Positions 8,089 through 14,200 of a stretch of DNA of 14,200 nt are shown here, in pieces. The notes beneath the pieces were generated by a model that saw only the letters and a list, made by a program, of their open reading frames with translations, searched no databases and was not told where the DNA came from. Source of the stretch: Poronia punctata (Eukaryota; Ascomycota; Sordariomycetes; Xylariales; Xylariaceae); the NCBI GenBank assembly GCA_022579005.1, contig MU401953.1, positions 1 to 14,200 on the forward strand. The letters are read 5' to 3'. The number at the start of each line of letters is the position of its first letter. The first letter of the stretch is position 1. Made by a program: the position numbers and the translations under genes.

Positions 8089-8300
8089 TGATATAACGTA
8101 TTATAAAAGAACCTATTATAAAAATAGAGTCTTGTAGCCTTAGATTAAATAGCTAGATTAAATAAAAACTAGCGCACTAAAGTTAATTAGTTAATAATAA
8201 CTAATTAACCTAACCTTGCTAAATTCTTTTTTTTTACATTATTAATTTATAAAATTCACTACACTACTTTATAGTTCTCTTTACTAAATAGTACAATAAA
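8089..8300 (+). repeat. Candidate 5' LTR (or part of it) of element C
   Basis: It starts TGATATAACG right at the end of A'. The stretch is milder in RIP damage than its surroundings: GAACC, GAGTC, CCTTAG, GATTAA and TTCACTACAC survive. It holds a perfect hairpin at 8182-8209 and a T-rich tract with one C near 8226-8236. I cannot fix the LTR end; a CA at 8294-8295 is one option, but it does not pair with the start as an inverted end. The partner LTR lies outside the window, so this remains a proposal. Confidence 0.35.
8182..8209. repeat. Perfect 12-bp inverted repeat with 4-base loop
   Basis: GTTAATTAGTTA (8182-8193) pairs fully with TAACTAATTAAC (8198-8209) around ATAA. There is no T run after it on either strand, so it is not a bacterial-type terminator. 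It falls in the milder region at the start of element C. The role is unknown. Confidence 0.8.
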
Positions 8301-9355
8301 TATATAATTAATATAATTAATTTTAATTATTTTTTATTTTTTTATAGCAGCAAATAAGTATAAATTAAAAAGTTTATTATTTTTTTAAACTTTAAAGCTT
8401 GATTTATACCTTTTTAAAGGCGCAAAGCCCTTTTAAGCAAAGCAATATTGCAAAGGTTATTTTTTAAAACCTTTTATAAAGCTATTTAATTAAAAAACTA
8501 GTTAAAGTTATTTTTTTAAATTTTTTTAATTAATAGCAAGTTAATTGCACTTTTGCAAAAGCTTTTCTATATTAAGCAAAAACCTTATAAATAAATAAAA
8601 ATTATATAATTTCTTTTAAATAGCTAAGGCTATTTTTATACTACTATATCTAGGTTATAAATAAAGTAATTTTTTATAGCGCTAATATTTATAGTTATTT
8701 TTATTAAAGATTAATTTATTAAAATGTCTAGCTATACTTTATATATTATAAACTACTTATTTTTTTAAACTTATAAAGTATAAAAGTATTATATAAAATA
8801 CTTATTTTTTTAAATTTATATTAAACGTTTTTTTTTACTTTTTATTTATTATATATATTTATTTTTTATATTTTTTTTTAGTTAAGTAAGCTAAATAAAC
8901 AAAATAAGTAATAATAGCAGCAAAGCTAATAGTAACCTTATTATAAGCAATATTAATAAATTAAGTTATAAGTTTTAAATAATTTACGCTATTAATATAT
9001 TAACTTTACTAAATTATTATAATTTATTTAATTTTTAAGTGCTATTTAAACTTTAATAAAACTTATAAAACAATTTATATATTATAAGCGTAAAAAATAT
9101 TAAAAAATAAAAAAATAATAAAGTAATATAGTAAGCTTTAAAATAAAACGTATTTAATTAAAAGCAGTTTTAAAAGTAAACTAATTAAACTATTAAGTAC
9201 TTAGTAAATTAAATTAAAAAAGTAAACAATTTTTAAATAAATATAAAATTTAATATAAAGTTTATAATAAATAAAATAAACTTATTTATTTAAACTACTT
9301 AAAGCAAGCTAATAATATTATAACTATTAACTTTAATATAAGCGTATTTAATAAG
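8300..9355 (+). other. Leader region of element C, no gene recognised
   Basis: A+T-rich sequence with stops in all frames. A small less-mutated patch at 8409-8480 contains AAAGGCGC and GCCC, the palindrome GCAATATTGC (8442-8451), and an AAAGGTT...AACCTTT inverted pair around 8452-8474. A tRNA primer site should lie somewhere here, but I cannot identify one. Nothing else is supportable. Confidence 0.4.
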
Positions 9356-9359
9356 TTAA

Positions 9360-9479
9360 AAGTAAGCATACTTTATATAAAAGCAAGCGTACTTTATATA
9401 AAAGCAAGCATACTTTATATAAGATTTAGCATAATTTAATTTAGCGTACTTTATATAAAAGCAAGCGCGCTTTATAATT
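9360..9479 (+). repeat. Tandem array of a 21-bp unit, about six copies
   Basis: The consensus unit is AAGCAAGCRTACTTTATATAA. Units lie at 9360-9380, 9381-9401, 9402-9422, a 15-base decayed unit at 9423-9437, 9438-9458, and a last one at 9459-9479 reading GCGCGC in place of GCRTAC. Units differ mainly by G/A exchanges, plus a GCA-to-TTT block in the fifth. The array keeps CpG, which is rare in this window. It lies in the leader region of element C. Confidence 0.85.
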
Positions 9480-10800
9480 TAAAAATAAATTTAAATAATA
9501 TAATTAATATAAAAGCTAAAAATAAAAATAGCGCACTTATAACTTACTTAGCAAGCGTTTAAACTTTATATATTTAAAATAAACATATTATATAAAAAAT
9601 TTTTAAACTTTAAAAGCTTTTTTTTAAGCTTAAACCAAGCTAATAACTTTTATAAAAATAGCAATACTTTATTATAAGTTAACTTTTAATTAATTAGTTA
9701 TATACTTTTTAAAAATAACTAACTTTAAGTTTAATTTATAAAGCTTTTAACTTAATAATTTTTAATTTAACTTTTAATTAAATTAGTAATAATAAATACT
9801 TTAAAAAGTTATTTTAATTGCTTAAAAAAAACTTAATTTTTTACGTTATATATATAGTTAAAACTTAAACAAAAACTATAATAAAATAAATAGTAAGCAA
9901 AAGCTTTTAAAAAAAACCTTAAAAAAAACTTAAGCAATAGTAATAATAATAGCTTTTTATAAAAACTACTAAAACTTATAAAGCTATAAAAACTATTAAG
10001 TTTATAAAAACTATTTAAAAGTAATAAATATTTATATTATAACTTAATATTGCTATTTAGCAACAGCTTTAGTAATTAAAAAATAAAAATTAAAAAAGAA
10101 AATATTAATACTTTTATACTTAACTTTAAAAATTTAAAAAACTTTAATTAAGTAAACAAAAAATTTAAAACTATTTATATAAACATATAAGCTTTTATTA
10201 ATAAAGTTAATACTATATTAAAAAGTGCTAAAAATAGCACTTATAAAAGCTAATTAGTATAGCTATAGCTTACCTTATTAAGTAAAGCTGCAGCTTATTA
10301 GTAAAATTTAGTTTTTATTATTAAAAAAAAAAAATGCTTTTAAAATAAAAGTATTTAAAAAATAATAAACTAACTTAGCTAATATTTTACTATAGCCTTA
10401 AGCATTACTACTAAAAAAAGCAACCTTTTATAGCTTAAACTTAAAAATATTGTATATAATAAAAACGTATTAAAAAAATATTTTTAAAAAAAGCTTAAAT
10501 ATACTAAAGCAAATTACTTACTAGTAAGCAATAATTTTAACTAAATAAAAGTAATTATAGCTATATAGTTAATAATAAACTTAGCTTTAAAGCAAAACGT
10601 ACTTATACTTAACTAAAAAAAAAGTTTTAATAAATATTTTAAACTTTTTACTTATAAAAAAGCAATACTTTTATTAATAGCTAAATCTATATACTTTTAA
10701 GTTTAAAAAAAAAAATAAGCAAAGTAGCTAAATAACTTTTTTAAAAACTAATTAAATAATAAAAGTAATAATAAAACTAAAAGCTGCTAGCAAAATAAAT
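9480..10800 (+). other. Probable gag region of element C, not recognisable
   Basis: By position (between leader and protease) this should be gag. No capsid motif can be read through the mutation load. Local structures include an 8-bp hairpin AAGTGCTA/TAGCACTT (10223-10242) and the 12-bp palindrome AAGCTGCAGCTT (10287-10298, position approximate). I see no other gene. Confidence 0.4.
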
Positions 10801-10989
10801 GCAAAAAGAGCTATAATTATAATAAAAGTTAAAATTGCAATAATTATAGTTATTATAAAAATAACTATAAAAAAAATAAATATTAATTTAAAAATTAAAA
10901 AAAAAACAAAAATAAACTTTAAAACAAAAATAAAAATAAACTTTAAAATAAAAACAAATTTAAAAACAAAAATAAAAAAAAAAACTATT
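10801..10989 (+). pseudogene. A-rich low-complexity segment of gag in element C
   Basis: This stretch is open in one register (from 10801) for about 62 codons, ending at a TAA, only because T is scarce. In 10861-10980 I see no G at all and about eight C. The unit ACAAAAATAAACTTTAAA recurs with variation. Undoing G-to-A change would give a Gly/Arg-rich linker, as gag proteins often have before the protease, but this is inference. As it stands it would encode a Lys/Ile/Asn-rich peptide with no credible role. Confidence 0.4.
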
Positions 10990-11086
10990 TAAACTTAGCA
11001 AAAAAAAAAAAGTTAAACTATAAATCTAACTTAGCTAAAAGCTTAATAAATTTATTAAAAAAAACTTTTTAAATTTAAAGTTAAAT

Positions 11087-11990
11087 AAGGTATTTATAGT
11101 TATTAACTATAATATATATTGTAAATATTATAGTAGCATATTTTTAAACCTAAAGAAAAAAAAACGCTATAGCTAAAAGTATACTTAAAAACTTATAAAG
11201 TTTTATAACACCTTTACTTTAAAGCTACCTAAGCTAAATTATATAAAATATAACTAATTTTTTAAGTTATAAAATTAACTATTTAAGTACTTAAAAGAAT
11301 GCTAAAAAAAAATAAATAAAAAACTTAATTTAAAACTTAATAATAAAGTTTATTTTGCTAGGTTTAATAAATTAAAAATTTTAAAACTACATATTTAAGT
11401 TATAACCCTTTTAAAAACCTAAATAAAAAAACCTATTAATTAATCTTAATACTTTTACTTACGCATTCTAGTCTATATAAAGCTTAAATTTGCAAAAATA
11501 ATTATTTATTTTAATACTAAAATAAGTTATAACATTATTACTTATAACTTATTAAATATAACTATATATACTATTAAAAAATAGTTAAGTAAAGTTTAAA
11601 GTATTAATAGTAAATAAATTAAATATACTAAATAAGCTACTTTAAAAATATATATAGTAAAAATAAGTAAATTTAAAAATAAATAAGTTAAATTTATAGT
11701 ATTTATATAGGTATTAAATAAAATTATAAAACTTTAAATATTATTAAAAACTAATTTTAGCAATACTTATAAAGCTAAAATTAACTTTAAAACTTAAACT
11801 ATTATATTTAATGCTATAAAAAGTTTTAATATTTTTTTTATAATTTAATTAAAGTTATATTTTTATATTTAAAAAATAATGTTAGCTTATAAAATGCTAT
11901 TAAAACTAAAAAAAACCTTATTAGCTTTAACTTAATATAAATTATTACTATTAAACTAAAATTTTACTTTTAAACTAATATATAAAAACG
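11087..11990 (+). pseudogene. Retropepsin-type protease remnant of element C
   Basis: The register is 2 mod 3, shared with the RT downstream. The aspartic protease active site reads Asp-Thr-Gly after allowing G-to-A (AAT ACT AAA, 11513-11521), preceded by a hydrophobic strand. The C-terminal ILLGTDF-type motif is at 11738-11758, followed by an Ile-Asp-Phe segment as in gypsy proteases. A lone TGT at 11120-11122 in the same register could belong to a gag zinc knuckle, but the full CCHC spacing does not fit. Few stops fall in this part, so the frame is easy to follow. The protease would cleave the Gag-Pol polyprotein. Limits are approximate. Confidence 0.75.
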
Positions 11991-12689
11991 TTATTTTTTT
12001 GTTTATAAAATTAACTACTTTAAATATTATAGTTATAGCTAACTTATTACCTAAGCTAAAAAAGTTAAAAAAAGTATAAAAGTAAGTACTATTAATAAAT
12101 AAACTAAAATTAAAATATAAAAAACTACTTAAAAAAAATATTTAAAAGCTATAATAATAGTAATTATAATATTATAAATACTTATACTTGCTAAAGTAAT
12201 TAGCAAAATAAATATTGCTAACAATATTTTTATTAAATGCTTAATTAACTTTAAAATATTAAACCTACTTATATATATAGCTTTAGCTACTAAAAAATAT
12301 TTTACTTTAAGTAAAAAAGTATAAAATATAATAACTTAACTAAAAATTATTAAAGTTTTTAATATTAAAACTAATTAAGCTAAAAACAAAAAAATAAGTA
12401 ACTTTAAACTTAAAGTAATTAAATTTTTATTAACTATAAAACTTTAAAAGCTTTTTAAAATAAAAAAAATTGCTAAGCTTAATAAATAATTTATATATGC
12501 TAGGCTAGATTTTGCTGCTAGCAAAATTATTTAAATTTTAAAAAAAACTTTTAAAAATTTAAACTAATTAAAAAATTATTAATATTTTAAAAAAAAACTA
12601 AATAAAAATATTTTTAGTAAATAATTAGCAATAAATAAAGTTAAATAGTTAACCCTACTTTTTTAATGCTAAAAACTAAGCAATTATTA

Positions 12690-13420
12690 ATAAAGTTTTT
12701 AATAAACTATATAAACAAAGTTAAATAAAATAAGTAAATAAACTAAGCTTTTTTACTTATTTAATATTTATTACTTATTAGCAAGTAAAAAAAAGTATAT
12801 AAACTAAACTTATAATAAACCTTTAAGCTTTTAATAAAATAGCTATACTTAATAACTATTTACTACTTTTATAATTAAAAGTAATTAAATTAGTTTAAAA
12901 AAAACGCTACGTTATTATAATAAATATTATAGCTTTTTTTTACTAGTTTAAAATTTATTTAAATTATTAAAACTAATTTATAGTAGTAAGCTTATAAGAA
13001 CTAAAACGCTTTATAGTAGTACTTATAAAATTTTATAACTTGCTAGTATATATTTAACATTTTATAAACTAAATATTAAAACTATATAAGTTATTTTATA
13101 AAGCTTTTATTAATAATATTATTATATTTTTAAATAATATAGCTAGTTATTTAAAATATTTATAAAAAGTGTTTAACTTATTTAAATAAAAATAAATTTT
13201 AATATTATTTAAAAAGTTATTTTTAAAATACTTTTTTATAAAACTACTAAGCTTTTATATTAACTTTTTTAAAATGTTAATAACTAAGCATAGGTTAGCT
13301 GCTTTTAAAAACTTTATATTTTTAAATAACTTAAAAGCTTTAAAATAATACTTTAGTAATAGTAGATTTTTATAAACATTATTACTATACTATGGTTAAT
13401 ATATAAAACCTTTATAAAAA
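12690..13420 (+). pseudogene. Gypsy reverse transcriptase remnant of element C
   Basis: In the same 2 mod 3 register as the protease, an IDLRAFNK-type motif lies at 12815-12838, a PLPLQ-type motif around 12860-12874, and a VVDAAxFFYQ-type motif ending at 12946 (Phe-Phe-Tyr-Gln at 12935-12946, with Gln now TAG). The catalytic Phe-Val/Ile-Asp-Asp is at 13106-13117, followed by the IIFSN stretch. The thumb region follows, with LKALEQY-type and PYY-type segments to about 13393. These motifs mark a fungal Ty3/gypsy lineage distinct from element B. The register holds from 11087 to about 13411 and then shifts by one base in A-runs at 13416-13425 or 13449-13460. Confidence 0.85.
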
Positions 13421-13460
13421 AAAAATTACTTTATTAAATAAAAAATATAAAAAAAAAAAA

Positions 13461-14030
13461 GTATTAAATAGCAATTTAAAAAAGCATTAAGCTTATATTT
13501 AATTAACTTATTTTAAACTTATTAAAGCTAAACTTATATTTTTTTAAGCTATATAAAACTTTATTTATAAGTATATTATTTTTAAATATTATAACTTAGT
13601 ACAAACTTTATTTATATAAGTAAACGCTTTGCTAAAATAAAAATTTAGCATTATATTATTTTATACTAAAAAAAGTTATAAGTAGCAACTTAATATATTT
13701 ATTTTAAATATTTAAATAAAACTTATTATGTTTTTAAGCTAGTTATTATTTTAACTAAAGTTAAAATATAAGCTTTTTAAAATAAAAGTAGTATATATAG
13801 TATAAGCTTATAAACATTTTAAAATAATAATTAAAACTTTAAATAACTTAGTAATAATATTAATAAACTATTTAGCTACTAAAAAAATATTTAATTAAAC
13901 TAGCTTTAATATTATTTTAATAAATAAAGTAAATAAAAAGCTAGTTAACGTGTTAATTTACTTTTTTTAGTATAGCTTATAAACTTATTACCTTTTAAAA
14001 CAACTAAACTTTGTTTTAAACGTACTAAGC
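13461..14030 (+). pseudogene. RNase H remnant of element C
   Basis: This continues pol in the next register (codon starts divisible by 3) after the A-tract shift. It shows the gypsy RNase H order: a connection segment with Ala-Tyr near 13491, a Phe-Tyr-Thr-Lys segment near 13660, a DYLATK-type motif near 13870, and a final LNFVxNxLS motif at 14004-14030 that closes the RNase H domain. Stops again replace Gln and Arg codons. The integrase should begin beyond it, and the last 170 bases are too degraded to call. Confidence 0.78.
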
Positions 14031-14200
14031 TAACTTTAAAACATTATTAATAAAGTAAATAAAAATAGCAAAGTAATTAAATTAAATAAAAAGCTTATGC
14101 TTAATTAAATATAATTAGTTAGTAAAATAATAGCTATTATAAATTTTAAAATAAAATTTTTTTTTTAAAAAAGCTATAAAAAAAACTTAAAGTATTACTA
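14031..14200 (+). other. RNase H to integrase linker of element C, window edge
   Basis: A+T-rich continuation of pol with no recognisable motif. In gypsy elements a variable linker separates RNase H from integrase. The sequence runs off the window. Confidence 0.4.

Larger units (their letters stand above)
8089..14200 (+). mobile_element. Element C: Ty3/gypsy LTR retrotransposon of a second lineage, 3' end outside the window
   Basis: Protease, RT and RNase H are recognisable on the + strand in gypsy order (11440 to 14030). Integrase and the 3' LTR should follow to the right. The left border is placed at 8089 because A' homology ends there and the next bases are TG, as at an LTR start. It differs from element B in its RT: the catalytic box is Phe-Val/Ile-Asp-Asp, preceded by an FFYQ-type motif. 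The coding identity is firm; the left border and the LTR are inferred. Confidence 0.78.

Noticed and set aside
8182..8209. Rho-independent terminator
   Set aside because: The stem is A+T-only apart from two G/C pairs per side, no T run follows, and the genome is evidently fungal.
9360..9479. CRISPR-like array
   Set aside because: Units are contiguous with no unique spacers, and the context is a eukaryotic retrotransposon.
10801..10989. Open frame of about 62 codons, Lys/Ile-rich
   Set aside because: It is open only because T is nearly absent after G-to-A saturation. Composition, not selection, explains it.
12509..12527. Hairpin ATTTTGCT/AGCAAAAT as a regulatory element
   Set aside because: It is an 8-bp stem inside degraded pol sequence. 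Such inverted matches are common at this base composition.
1..14200. Mitochondrial or bacterial A+T-rich genome
   Set aside because: LTR retrotransposons with fungal-type motifs, transition-only decay between LTRs and a 37% G+C unmutated island point to RIP in a nuclear genome.

Overview
The window is a gene-free, very A+T-rich block. I counted 46 G+C in positions 301-600, about 15%. It is built almost entirely from dead LTR retrotransposons. The pattern of decay is that of repeat-induced point mutation (RIP) in a filamentous ascomycete: nearly all change is C-to-T or G-to-A, CpA/TpG steps are stripped out, TAA and TAG stops stand where the retrotransposon families carry Gln, Trp or Arg codons, and reading registers survive with very few indels. 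I cannot name the species. I recognised the elements by reading the frames while allowing for C-to-T and G-to-A change and matching short protein motifs. No database search was run.

Layout. (1) Element A, Ty1/copia, + strand, enters from outside the window. It has RT and RNase H at 1-1950, resumes at 6519, and ends with a 3' LTR at about 6916-7188. (2) Element B, Ty3/gypsy, + strand, 1951-6513, is complete end to end. It has two 298-bp LTRs, a TTAAT target duplication, a polypurine tract and pol, and it sits inside A's RNase H sequence. (3) 7189-7392 is a 204-bp island at about 37% G+C that has not been RIP-mutated. (4) Element A', - strand, 7393-8088, is a second copy of the A family. It has its 3' LTR and the last part of pol, so A and A' face tail to tail and form a large inverted repeat around the island. 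(5) Element C, a different Ty3/gypsy lineage on the + strand, runs from a probable start at 8089 off the right edge. It shows a leader, a gag-like region, protease, RT and RNase H.

How the pieces relate. The A' arm preserves the empty site for B: a single TTAAT at 8063-8067, exactly where A carries B flanked by two copies. This proves the nesting from the window alone. A' stops abruptly at 8088 where a TG begins, which suggests that C inserted into A'. No element encodes a working protein. I found no host gene, tRNA, rRNA or CRISPR array and no new biological system. What stands out is the self-documenting nest, the spared island between convergent LTRs, and the unusual sequence context of the surviving C residues.
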